10,429 bases of DNA from an uncultured Oscillibacter sp. (GTDB lineage: Bacteria; Bacillota; Clostridia; Oscillospirales; Oscillospiraceae). The translations under genes were made by a program, and so were the position numbers. Positions within the stretch are counted from its first letter, which is position 1. Every line of letters begins with the position of its first letter. Under the pieces are notes generated by a model. The model searched no databases. It was not told the origin of the DNA and was given only the letters and a program-made list of their open reading frames with translations. The stretch is from contig CAJUJW010000060.1 of assembly GCA_910586735.1 (NCBI GenBank), positions 3,751 to 14,179 of the forward strand, read 5' to 3'. Of this stretch, positions 1 through 7,298 are shown piece by piece.

Positions 1-96
1 GAGGGGTTTGCTTTCCACCGAGAGGAACGCCGTCCCGCCGATGGCGATGCTGATTCCCGCCAGGATGCCGTAAACAAAGGTTTTGAGTCGTTTCAC
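1..96 (-). CDS. Formate/nitrite transporter-like membrane protein, 5' part only
   Basis: Only the first 32 codons are present; the gene runs off the left edge. It begins with GTG at position 96, preceded by AGGAGG with an 8-nt spacer, which fixes the start. The visible peptide opens with a basic end (VKRLKTF) followed by a Gly/Ile/Ala-rich hydrophobic stretch (GILAGISIAIGGTAFLS), which is a first transmembrane helix in the N-in orientation. This pattern, with its GI-x-IGG-x-FL spacing, resembles the start of the small formate/nitrite transporter (FNT) proteins of Clostridia. FNT channels move formate or similar small anions across the cytoplasmic membrane, which would suit a formate-using pathway, but the substrate is inferred. 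It lies 65 nt downstream of the DUF3786-like gene on the same strand, so it is probably the distal gene of the operon. The 65-nt spacer holds nothing clear. It could be another small multi-pass membrane protein. Confidence 0.6.
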   Translation of the reverse strand, partial: MKRLKTFVYGILAGISIAIGGTAFLSVESKPL

Positions 97-161
97 AGTG
101 CCGCCCTCCTTTTGCGTTTGTCGTTCTGATTTTCCATTGCCGCCGCTGTTAGGAAGGCTTC

Positions 162-782
162 CTATCGCGCCATGGCGGCGGAAAGCGCTCCAATCAGAAG
201 TTCCGCCGCCGCCACGCTCTCGTCGGCCAGGAAGCCCGCCGCGAAATTGTCGGAGAACAGAATCTGGGCGCTGGGCGGGAACTCCTCGGCGGCCTCCCAG
301 ACGCTGAGGCGGATTCGGTAGTCCTGCACGACGGCGAACTCAAAGCCCCGGTCGCCCTGGCTGATTTCCGCCCCGCCCAGCCTGCGGCTTGCGTCCGCGA
401 ATTTGTTCAGGTCCCGGCCGAAGGTGAATGCGCTGCGCCTGATGCACCTGCCGTTGAAGGGCTGGAGGTACACCTCGCCCCAGGGCAGCTGCCGGAAGGT
501 TTTCCAGCCGCCCGCCGCCGGCAGATGCTTTCCCACCAGCAGATAGCGCAGGAGGAAGGTCTGGGCCTGGAGCCTGCCCAGGGCGAACGCGTTGGGATCG
601 CCGCTGGAGATGGCGTACTCCGGCCAGGTGACGGCGTAGGTTTCATTGAGGAACCGGAGGGTAAAGGCGTTCCCGTCAAAGGGGAGCTCCAGGCGTCTCA
701 CCGCGTCCTCCGGGTCCAGCTGCTGAAATTGCTGTAGGTAGTGCTGGAAGGGGACCTCGTCTTTGTTGTTCTTGATTTCCAT
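162..782 (-). CDS. DUF3786-like protein, function unknown
   Basis: A 206-residue soluble protein with no signal peptide or membrane helix. It starts at ATG 782, with AGGAG 8 nt upstream inside the end of acsV; only 4 nt separate the two genes, so they are almost surely co-transcribed and probably coupled. The FDGNAFTLRFLNETYAVTWPE segment (about residues 35-55), the central GEVYLQPFNGR stretch (about 102-112) and the C-terminal ILFSDNFAAGFLADE segment (about 174-188) fit my memory of the DUF3786 family, which often occurs beside CODH/ACS and corrinoid genes in anaerobes. Only one cysteine is present (in GRCIRRSAF), so a metal-cluster role is not evident. No catalytic motif can be recognised. 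The location right after the corrinoid activator suggests a helper role in CFeSP or ACS maturation; that is inference only. Confidence 0.75.
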   Translation of the reverse strand: MEIKNNKDEVPFQHYLQQFQQLDPEDAVRRLELPFDGNAFTLRFLNETYAVTWPEYAISSGDPNAFALGRLQAQTFLLRYLLVGKHLPAAGGWKTFRQLPWGEVYLQPFNGRCIRRSAFTFGRDLNKFADASRRLGGAEISQGDRGFEFAVVQDYRIRLSVWEAAEEFPPSAQILFSDNFAAGFLADESVAAAELLIGALSAAMAR

Positions 783-786
783 AGCG

Positions 787-2709
787 TCACTCCTGGGTGC
801 TGTGGGGGAAACGTCCGGCGTCCGTGTGGGGCAGGAAACAGGCCGCCACGAACCGGTCCATGTATCCCGGATGGGTGGAAAGCTCCATATAGGTCATGCT
901 GCCCGCGATTTCGGCAACCTTCCGCCGGGCGTCGCCGGACAGCGCCATGGCGTAGGCGCCGGACAGGGAGGAGTTGCCGATGTAGGAGAATTTCTCCAGG
1001 TCCACGTCCGGGAACATGCCGATCCGCACGGCGTTTCTCATGTTGATTCCGCTGCCGATTCCGCCCGCCACATAGACCCGCTCTATCATATCCGTGTCAA
1101 AGTCCAGCGCGGACAGCATGGTGTCGATGGCGGAGAAAATCGCGCCCTTGGCCCGGATGAAGGAGTCGATGTCCACCTCGGTGATAGCAATCTCCCGCCC
1201 GGTCTCGGACTCGGCGGCGAAGGCCAGAATATACCGCCCCACGCCGTGCTTGTCCCGGGCGACGCGCCTGCCCTCCCGGATAAATTTGCCGTTGGGGCCC
1301 AGGATGGAGGTCCGGTAGAGCTCGGCGATGACATCAATGATGCCGCTGCCGCACAGGCCCACCGGCTTTTGGCCTCCCACGACGGTGAGCGCGGGCTCCA
1401 TGGTCTCCTTGTTTATGGAGACGGCCTCGATGGCCCCGTCGGTGGCCCGCATGCCGCAGGAGATATCGCCCCCCTCAAAGGCGGGCCCGGCGCTGCACGC
1501 GCAGCACATCAGAAATTCGCTGTTGCCGAAGACGATTTCGCCGTTGGTGCCCAGGTCGATGAACAGCGAAAACTCCTCCTTGTTCCAAATCAGGCTGGCA
1601 AAGGTGCCCGCCGTGATATCGCCGCCCACGTAGGAGCCCACATTGGGCGCAAGCCGCACCCGGGCCCAGGGATGGACGGGCAGGGACAAATCGGCGGCGC
1701 GCAGATCGCCGTAGTGGAAGAAGCTGGGGACATACGGCTCCATGCGCACCGGATTGGCGTCCACCCCCAGCAGGAGATGGTTCATGGTGGTGTTGGACGC
1801 GATACACATCCGCACCACGTGGTCGGGGGAGACCTTGGCCGTTTTGCACAGAAGCTGGATCAGCGGGAACAGGGTCTCGTCCAGAATCGCCTTTTGCAGG
1901 CGCTCCCGGCCGCCCGTTTTCCCCTGCTCCACGATGCGGTTGATGACATCCGCGCCATAGCGGATCTGGCCGTTCCCGGCTGAGGCTTTGGACAGCAGCG
2001 CGCCCGTCTCCAGGTCGATCAGAACGGCGGAAACGGTGGTTGTGCCGATGTCCACGGCGACGGCGCAGGGCGGCGTCCGGTCCGCCGCCGGTGAGACGGC
2101 GTAGACCAGGAAGCGGTCCCCCTCCCGCCGGCCGGTCACGCGGATATGGAACCCGCTGCTTCGCAGTGTCTCGGCCAGCGTCCGCATCGCCGGGAGGCTG
2201 ATTTCGCACCGAGTAGCGCCGGTCGTTTTGAGCAGTTCCCGCTCCAGCCGCTCGTTGTCGGGCATGGTGTCGTCCAGGGTAGGCTCCTCCAGCTGAACGT
2301 CCACGGTGACGAAATTGCTGGAAAAGGCAATCCCGGCGTCCCGAATCTGGGCTTGCAGCGCCTCAAAGATGGCCACCTCTTCGCCCGTGGAGAGGTCCGC
2401 CGTTTTCATCCTCTGCTGATAGGCCAGGGCAATGTCCGGCACCAGCACCGTCACGTCGCCCGCCACCCGGCTGGCACAGCTCAGCCGCCAGCCGGCGTCG
2501 TAGTCCTCCTTGGAGATATGGGCCGTCTGGAGGGAGTCCAGCTGGCCCTCCAGCAGCTTTACCCGGCACTTTCCGCAGGAGCCGTTTCCCGAACACGGCG
2601 CGTCGATGGCCACGTTGGCGCTCCTGGCCACCTCCAGCAGATTGTCGCCCTGATTGGCGGAGGCGGTGACCGGCTCCCCGTTTTCTATTTGAAATACGAT
2701 ATTGAACAC
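787..2709 (-). CDS. acsV: AcsV, ATP-dependent reductive activator of the corrinoid iron-sulfur protein
   Basis: Reactivates the corrinoid iron-sulfur protein when its cobalt slips to inactive Co(II), by ATP-driven low-potential electron transfer (RACo/RACE family, DUF4445). From the GTG at 2709 it is 640 residues, close to the roughly 630 of characterised RACo. Residues 1-90 form a plant-type [2Fe-2S] ferredoxin domain with ligands C39, C45, C48 and C78 (C-x5-C-x2-C-x29-C). A linker and a middle domain follow, then an ASKHA-type ATPase domain from about 215 with DIGTTT (220-225), DLGTNGE (385-391) and AGGIGSG (548-554). The reading frame stays open upstream to an ATG at 2841, but that extension is low-complexity Gly/Pro/Arg sequence lying over a hairpin. 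GAGGA 7 nt before the GTG and the start of ferredoxin homology right after it decide the start. A Cys-rich MCCAC stretch (401-405) within the ATPase domain is unusual to my eye. It sits between acsB and the DUF3786-like gene. Confidence 0.93.
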   Translation of the reverse strand: MFNIVFQIENGEPVTASANQGDNLLEVARSANVAIDAPCSGNGSCGKCRVKLLEGQLDSLQTAHISKEDYDAGWRLSCASRVAGDVTVLVPDIALAYQQRMKTADLSTGEEVAIFEALQAQIRDAGIAFSSNFVTVDVQLEEPTLDDTMPDNERLERELLKTTGATRCEISLPAMRTLAETLRSSGFHIRVTGRREGDRFLVYAVSPAADRTPPCAVAVDIGTTTVSAVLIDLETGALLSKASAGNGQIRYGADVINRIVEQGKTGGRERLQKAILDETLFPLIQLLCKTAKVSPDHVVRMCIASNTTMNHLLLGVDANPVRMEPYVPSFFHYGDLRAADLSLPVHPWARVRLAPNVGSYVGGDITAGTFASLIWNKEEFSLFIDLGTNGEIVFGNSEFLMCCACSAGPAFEGGDISCGMRATDGAIEAVSINKETMEPALTVVGGQKPVGLCGSGIIDVIAELYRTSILGPNGKFIREGRRVARDKHGVGRYILAFAAESETGREIAITEVDIDSFIRAKGAIFSAIDTMLSALDFDTDMIERVYVAGGIGSGINMRNAVRIGMFPDVDLEKFSYIGNSSLSGAYAMALSGDARRKVAEIAGSMTYMELSTHPGYMDRFVAACFLPHTDAGRFPHSTQE

Positions 2710-2716
2710 TTGTTTT

Positions 2717-2721
2717 TCCTC
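2717..2721 (-). promoter_or_regulatory. Ribosome binding site fixing the acsV GTG start
   Basis: GAGGA on the - strand, 7 nt before GTG 2709. It supports the short form of AcsV over the extension to 2841, which would start inside a stem-loop region without a good ribosome site. Confidence 0.75.
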
Positions 2722-2742
2722 ACTCTTATATGGCGGCCTTGG

Positions 2743-2772
2743 CCTTCCCACCGGAAGGGCGGGGGACCCGCC
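2743..2772 (-). other. Two small inverted repeats in the acsB-acsV gap
   Basis: CCTTCC (2743-2748) pairs with GGAAGG (2753-2758) around a 4-nt loop, and GGCGGG (2758-2763) pairs with CCCGCC (2767-2772) around a 3-nt loop. They share one base, so they are probably alternative folds. Together with the larger hairpin at 2801-2829 they make the acsV leader highly structured. No T-tract follows either on the - strand. Confidence 0.45.
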
Positions 2773-2800
2773 GCCGCTTTTTCCGCCGCGTACAGCATTT

Positions 2801-2829
2801 CCGGGGGAGGGAATGAGTCCCTCCCCCGG
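2801..2829 (-). other. Perfect 12-bp stem-loop after acsB
   Basis: CCGGGGGAGGGA (2801-2812) and TCCCTCCCCCGG (2818-2829) are exact reverse complements around a 5-nt loop. The stem lies 15 nt past the acsB stop codon, where a terminator would be expected. On the - strand it is followed by AAATGCTG, not by a run of T, so a standard intrinsic terminator is not supported. It may act as a partial terminator, an RNA 3'-end stabiliser or a processing site that lowers acsV expression relative to acsB. Confidence 0.65.
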
Positions 2830-2844
2830 ATTGTGCGGCACTGT

Positions 2845-4974
2845 TTACATCAGCGGGTCCATGGACAGAACCGGGTGATTCTTCTCGGTCAGGAATTCCA
2901 TCAGCTGGTCGCATTCGGTGCAGACGGTTTCGTCGGCGATGTAATCTGTGAAGTTGTCGATGCCGTAGAGTTCTTTGGCGGTTTTGTTGAGCTTTTCCGC
3001 CACGTCGTCCTTCAGCTCCTTGGGCATCCAGACGATGCGCTCAATGCCGCCCTCGGCGTGGATGAACTTCTTGGAGGAGATGAAATGACGGCCATGGCCC
3101 ATATAGCCCGGGGTCTGAACGCCGCCGCCGGTGCAGGAGGCCAGCTCGCCGAAGGTCATGCCGGCGGGCGTCATGCCGGCGAATTCGCGGTTGACCACGA
3201 TAAAGCCGTTGGACGCGGGCTCGATGCCGCAGATGCACTCGAAGCAGCCGCAGGAGGTCATGGGGTCCTCCAGAATGGAATACAGCGTCACCGAATCCAC
3301 CGCGCCGTGGGTCGCTTCATGCACCATCTTGTCGACAGTTTCATAGCGGCCGGTCCGCTCGTCGGTGCAGCCTTCCTTCATGATGGGCTGGCAGGGGCCG
3401 TTCTGGTTCAGCTCATAGGTGGCCTTGGCGTCCAGCCAGGACACCGCGCCGCACAGGCCCAGGCGCTCCGGGGTTACCACGCAGCAGTGGGCCGGGGCGA
3501 AGGACTGGCAGAGGATGCAGGTATAGAAGCGGTCCACGGCCTCGTCCGTCATGGAGCCCAGGCGCTCGTCCCGCTGGTTGTAGCGGGGCATGGCCTCCTT
3601 CTCCAGAATCTCCTGGACCTTCGTCCTGTCGGTGACCAGGGTGACCTGGCACTTGTCCACAACGGCGTCGAATTCGTCCATAATCATGCCGTAGAGGACC
3701 TCGGCAAAGTGCTTCAGGCGCAGGCCCTTGTCATAGGCGTCGTTGGAAATGCGGAGGCGGATCTGGTTCCTCTGGCCGGTGTGCATGACGCCTTCCATGT
3801 AGTTGAACCAGGCGTGGATTTTGCGTTCGATGACGGACTCGAAGTCCGGCTGCATCTTCTTTCCGGCCACCTCCACATAGGTGGCCAGGGCGTACTGCTG
3901 CTCTCCGGAGTCGATGTCGTCGCCCACGATGGTGATTTTATGATCCTCCACCTCGGCCATGTCCCGCATGGTGACCAGCTCGCAGGTGGGGTTCTTGGAG
4001 GACCAGAACTCGCACTTCATGTCGCTCTTGCGGATGATCTCGCCCTCGAACGCGGAGGCGAACGCCACGGGGATCGGCAGCTCCTTGACCTTGATTTTGA
4101 TGTTCCGCAGCTCCAGGGACTTCTTGACGGTCTCGGCGTGGTCGCACACGGACTCCAGCGCGCCGGGGACCTGGTTCTCTCCCAGGTCGATGTCCACGAT
4201 GACCGGGAAGCCCAGGGCGATGGCGCCCGCGCCGGCGGACACGACCACCTGGTCGATGGGGCCGAAGGTGTTGACAAACGCGGGAACACGGTTCTTGGTG
4301 TAGTCCAGCAGGCCGGTCAGGTCGCCGCCCTTGAGGCTGCCGAAAATCAGCGCCGCGCGGACCGCGATGGTGACCACGTGGATCACGCTGGTCACGTCGT
4401 GGCCCAGGGGCACCACACGGAAGTCCAGCCCCATTTTCACGCCGCCCTCGGCGCACTGCTCAATCACGTCGCCCACCAGGCAGGTCAGGATGCCCTTGGA
4501 CTGGTAGTCCTTGACGACGCCCGCGACGTCGGCGGCGTTTTCCGCCTTGCCCAGCACCACGGCCACGCCGGGGATGTCGCCGGTAACCAGGGGAACGCCC
4601 AGGGAGCGGATAATGGGATCGGGGACAAAACCGATGCCGGACTCACCCGCGTAGGGGTCGGCCCCGTCCACATACTTCAATCCCTCAAGAATCTCCGCGC
4701 CCACCGCCGTGGCCAGGCCCGCGTTGAGCGCCTGGCCCAGATCCTCCTTGTTCGTAATCAGGCTCTTGAGGACCTCCACACAGGCGGGCAGGTCGCTCAG
4801 GGTCTTGACCTTCACGCCGGTGGCGGCGAAAATCGTCGGGAAGAAATACGCCGTGTCGGGGAAGGCGATCTCTTTGTCAGAGCCGTATTTGGCAATGGCG
4901 TCCTTTACCGCGCCTTCCGTCAAACCGGCAACCGCGTTGGACCCTCCATAGATCAGATCAGTCAAAGCGCTCAT
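2845..4974 (-). CDS. acsB: AcsB, acetyl-CoA synthase subunit of CODH/ACS
   Basis: Catalyses assembly of acetyl-CoA from the CFeSP-bound methyl group, CO and CoA at the nickel A-cluster. The 709 residues include the N-terminal CODH-contacting domain of bacterial enzymes (PDTAYFFP near residue 39), which archaeal CdhC lacks; the Moorella enzyme is about 729 residues. All A-cluster ligands are visible: C486, C489, C498 and C508 (C-x2-C-x8-C-x9-C), and the C575-G576-C577 motif that holds the distal nickel. They line up with Moorella C506/C509/C518/C528 and C595-G-C597 at a constant offset of 20. F492 matches the Phe beside the proximal nickel. The C-terminus (HPVLSMDPLM) is the usual family end. 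ATG 4974 has AGGAGG 7 nt upstream. Extra cysteines occur at C580 and C582 just after the CGC motif and in a CTEC motif (685-688). It lies 42 nt downstream of the acsC-acsE fusion. Its nickel is probably supplied through the CooC/AcsF encoded upstream. Confidence 0.98.
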   Translation of the reverse strand: MSALTDLIYGGSNAVAGLTEGAVKDAIAKYGSDKEIAFPDTAYFFPTIFAATGVKVKTLSDLPACVEVLKSLITNKEDLGQALNAGLATAVGAEILEGLKYVDGADPYAGESGIGFVPDPIIRSLGVPLVTGDIPGVAVVLGKAENAADVAGVVKDYQSKGILTCLVGDVIEQCAEGGVKMGLDFRVVPLGHDVTSVIHVVTIAVRAALIFGSLKGGDLTGLLDYTKNRVPAFVNTFGPIDQVVVSAGAGAIALGFPVIVDIDLGENQVPGALESVCDHAETVKKSLELRNIKIKVKELPIPVAFASAFEGEIIRKSDMKCEFWSSKNPTCELVTMRDMAEVEDHKITIVGDDIDSGEQQYALATYVEVAGKKMQPDFESVIERKIHAWFNYMEGVMHTGQRNQIRLRISNDAYDKGLRLKHFAEVLYGMIMDEFDAVVDKCQVTLVTDRTKVQEILEKEAMPRYNQRDERLGSMTDEAVDRFYTCILCQSFAPAHCCVVTPERLGLCGAVSWLDAKATYELNQNGPCQPIMKEGCTDERTGRYETVDKMVHEATHGAVDSVTLYSILEDPMTSCGCFECICGIEPASNGFIVVNREFAGMTPAGMTFGELASCTGGGVQTPGYMGHGRHFISSKKFIHAEGGIERIVWMPKELKDDVAEKLNKTAKELYGIDNFTDYIADETVCTECDQLMEFLTEKNHPVLSMDPLM

Positions 4975-5016
4975 TACAGTTCCTCCTATCTCGATAATTC
5001 ACAGCTTTTTTCCGCG

Positions 5017-7281
5017 TCAAAACTCCAGGTAAGAGTCGGAGTACAGCTCGTTGTTCTTGAAGATATCGCAGGACTTGATGGTCTCCATCAGCCGGCGGTC
5101 GTTGGGGTTGACAATGGCGGAGGTCAGACCCTGCATCATTGCCATGGCCACTAGGGCGGAGTCCATAATGGGGCGAACATCCTTCGGCGCGCCGTTGGAG
5201 TTGTTGGACAGACCTCCGGTGGAGTTCAGGCCCTCGTCGGCAAACATGCGGATGGCGCCCAGAACGTCCATCTGTTTGTCCTGCATGCCCTTGACCACCA
5301 GGAACAGGGGGTCGAACCACATGTCCTTGGCGTCCATGCCCAGGCTCAGGCCGTGCTCCAGCATGTTGTGGCAGTGCATCATCCGTTCCTCGTTGTCTTT
5401 GGCGATGCCGTCCGCCGAGCACAGGGCCACCACGATGGCGTCGTTGGCCGCGGCCAGGTCGATGTAGCTCAGGCGGGAACCGGCGTCGGCGGAGTTTACG
5501 ATGGGTTTGCCGTTGGCGCGGTTGTAGACCCGGATGCCCGCCTCGATGGCCCGCTTGTTGGCCGTGTCCAAGGCCAGGGGCACGTTGTTGAAGTTCTCCT
5601 GGAGCAGCCTGACCGCCCAGGTCATCAGCTCCGGGCCGTTGGATTCCGCCGGGCCGATGTTCACGTCCAGATAGGTGGCCCCGGCGCGGATCTGCTCGGC
5701 GGCGCGCTTCAAGATGGGTTCCGGGTCCATCTTGTTCATGGCCTCCCGGATGACCGGAGAGATGCAGTGGATGCGCTCGCCGATGACCACGAATTTCTTC
5801 GACTCCGGGTCCCGCTGGCGGTATGTAACGCCCATATCCACGACCTTGATGTCGGGAATGACAATCTTGTCAAAGTCAAAGGGCGCGTCCGGGGAGACCT
5901 CGGCCTTTTTCGCCTCGGCGGGCTTTTTGGACGCCGCCACGGCGGCGGCGGCCTTCTCGTGCTCGCCGTCCTTCAGGTAGCGGACGATCTCCACCGCCTC
6001 GCGGGTGCCCACGACCACGTTCCAGTCGGGCAGCTTTTCCTGTATCTCGCCCTTCAGCACGGCCACCTTGCCGGGGATCACCAGGGTGCGGGAACGGATC
6101 TTGTCCGCGATCCGGCACTCGTCAAAGAACTTTTTGATGGAGCTGGAGGAGAGCTTTCCCGCAGCCCAGGCCGTCAGAACGGACATGCCGGAGGCGTCGG
6201 TAATCAGCAGGTTGATGGGCACCTTGGAGCGCTCGATCTCGCCGGACACCAGGAAGTAGGTCAGGGCGAAGTCCACCGTCAGCAGGCAGGGGTCGTCCGG
6301 CCCGGCGCCGTTGATGGGGTAAATGCCCGGCTCCACCTTCATGGGCTTCTGGGGGTCGGTGTAGATGTTCTGGCGCAGGCCGTGCAGCGGCAGGGACTCC
6401 GCGTAGCTCATGTTCTCCATCACCAGGATGGAGCCGTATTTCATCGTAAACAGGGCCGCCAGCGCCGTCTGCAGATGGATGTCTCCCCCGGCCAGCTTGG
6501 TCAGGTCCACCAGAGACGGGTATCCCAGGGTCCGCACATTGTCCTTGATGGCCGAGCGGCGGGCCAGCACCGCGCTGGCGAAGGTCTCCTTGATGGAGGC
6601 TGCGGTTACGTCTATGACCAGGTTTTTGTTGCCGGCCTTTTCCAGCTTTTCCACCGTGTCATAGATATCCAGCAGGCTGCCGCCGCCCACGCCCAGGAGG
6701 GCCTTGCCCTGGACGGCGGCGTTCATCTGTTCCCAGTTGGAGGCGTCCGCGCCGTTGATAATCAGGTCCTTGCCCGCCTCCAGGACGGCCTTGACCGCCT
6801 CGGGGTCCTTGGTATCCACAATCACGCCCCGGCCAATGGCGGCGGCCTTCCGCACCGCGCTCACCAGCTTTTCGGCGCCCTGGCCCTCGTCCCGGACAAA
6901 CACGAACTCCACGTATTCCCGCTCGCCGATGCGCTCATAGTCCACCTTCTGAATCTCGGCCAGCTTGGTGTCCAGCGCCGCTTCGTCCATGCCGGCGCCG
7001 ACGCTGACGGCGAACAGGCTGCGGGAGACAAACGTCTTGTCGTGACGGAACAGAACCGTCTCGCCGCCCAGCTTGTGCCCGGCCACCTCCAGGGACTTCA
7101 TGGGGGGCGCCGTGGCCTCGGACAGCAGGGCGATGGCCTCTTCGGACATATAGGGGCACTTTGTGATGGGGACCGCGCCCTGGGCCACTTTCATGCAGAA
7201 CGCCATGCAGGTGGGCACGCCGCACTCTTTGCAGTTCTTCTTGGGAGACAGCTTGAAAATATCCAGACCTTTCACAGCCAT
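5017..7281 (-). CDS. acsC-acsE: AcsC-AcsE fusion: CFeSP large subunit joined to methyl-THF:CFeSP methyltransferase
   Basis: One uninterrupted 754-residue frame carries two proteins that are separate in the acetogens I know. Residues 1 to about 438 are AcsC (gamma subunit): an N-terminal [4Fe-4S] domain with C17, C20, C25 and C42 (C-x2-C-x4-C-x16-C), a TIM barrel, and a C-terminal cobalamin-binding part ending near VVVGTREAVEIVRYL. Residues about 439-466 are an Ala/Lys/Glu-rich linker. Residues about 494-754 are AcsE, a pterin-binding TIM barrel with VIGERI (499-504), YLDVNIGP (D539), LDTANKRAIEAG (D572), VNSADA (N596), DPL (D657) and GLSN (690-693), the folate-binding positions of the family. 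The AcsE part is about the length of the Moorella enzyme (262 residues), and AcsC is close to the usual 440-450. The fusion would carry both methyl donor site and methyl acceptor. ATG 7281 has AGGAGG 8 nt upstream and lies 17 nt after acsD. A sequencing frameshift cannot explain it, since joining separate genes would need the loss of a stop and an intergenic gap. Confidence 0.95.
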   Translation of the reverse strand: MAVKGLDIFKLSPKKNCKECGVPTCMAFCMKVAQGAVPITKCPYMSEEAIALLSEATAPPMKSLEVAGHKLGGETVLFRHDKTFVSRSLFAVSVGAGMDEAALDTKLAEIQKVDYERIGEREYVEFVFVRDEGQGAEKLVSAVRKAAAIGRGVIVDTKDPEAVKAVLEAGKDLIINGADASNWEQMNAAVQGKALLGVGGGSLLDIYDTVEKLEKAGNKNLVIDVTAASIKETFASAVLARRSAIKDNVRTLGYPSLVDLTKLAGGDIHLQTALAALFTMKYGSILVMENMSYAESLPLHGLRQNIYTDPQKPMKVEPGIYPINGAGPDDPCLLTVDFALTYFLVSGEIERSKVPINLLITDASGMSVLTAWAAGKLSSSSIKKFFDECRIADKIRSRTLVIPGKVAVLKGEIQEKLPDWNVVVGTREAVEIVRYLKDGEHEKAAAAVAASKKPAEAKKAEVSPDAPFDFDKIVIPDIKVVDMGVTYRQRDPESKKFVVIGERIHCISPVIREAMNKMDPEPILKRAAEQIRAGATYLDVNIGPAESNGPELMTWAVRLLQENFNNVPLALDTANKRAIEAGIRVYNRANGKPIVNSADAGSRLSYIDLAAANDAIVVALCSADGIAKDNEERMMHCHNMLEHGLSLGMDAKDMWFDPLFLVVKGMQDKQMDVLGAIRMFADEGLNSTGGLSNNSNGAPKDVRPIMDSALVAMAMMQGLTSAIVNPNDRRLMETIKSCDIFKNNELYSDSYLEF

Positions 7282-7298
7282 GGTGTGTTCCTCCTTCC

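Noticed and set aside
151..163. Near-palindrome AGGAAG-G-CTTCCT at the end of the DUF3786-like gene
   Set aside because: The one-base centre cannot form a normal hairpin loop and no T-tract follows; probably chance.
763..1983. A 406-codon + strand frame opposite acsV
   Set aside because: Antisense shadow in the codon-aligned frame of acsV; low-complexity Gly/His-rich product.
2710..2760. Separate acsV promoter using TATAAG near 2725-2730
   Set aside because: No good -35 lies at the right distance, and the start point would fall on the ribosome site.
2801..2829. Classic rho-independent terminator after acsB
   Set aside because: The stem is perfect, but no T-run follows it on the acsB strand (AAATGCTG), so it is listed as a hairpin only.
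2710..2841. N-terminal extension of AcsV to an ATG at 2841
   Set aside because: The extra 44 residues are Gly/Pro/Arg-rich, lie over the hairpins, and precede a well-placed GAGGA-GTG start where ferredoxin homology begins.
2146..5154. A 1002-codon open frame on the + strand opposite acsB and the start of acsV
   Set aside because: Its codons are exactly the reverse complements of the acsB codons, so it stays open merely because this GC-rich gene avoids TTA, CTA and TCA. It crosses the intergenic gap, its product is rich in His/Gly/Val/Leu with no known domain, and the opposite strand encodes unmistakable AcsB.
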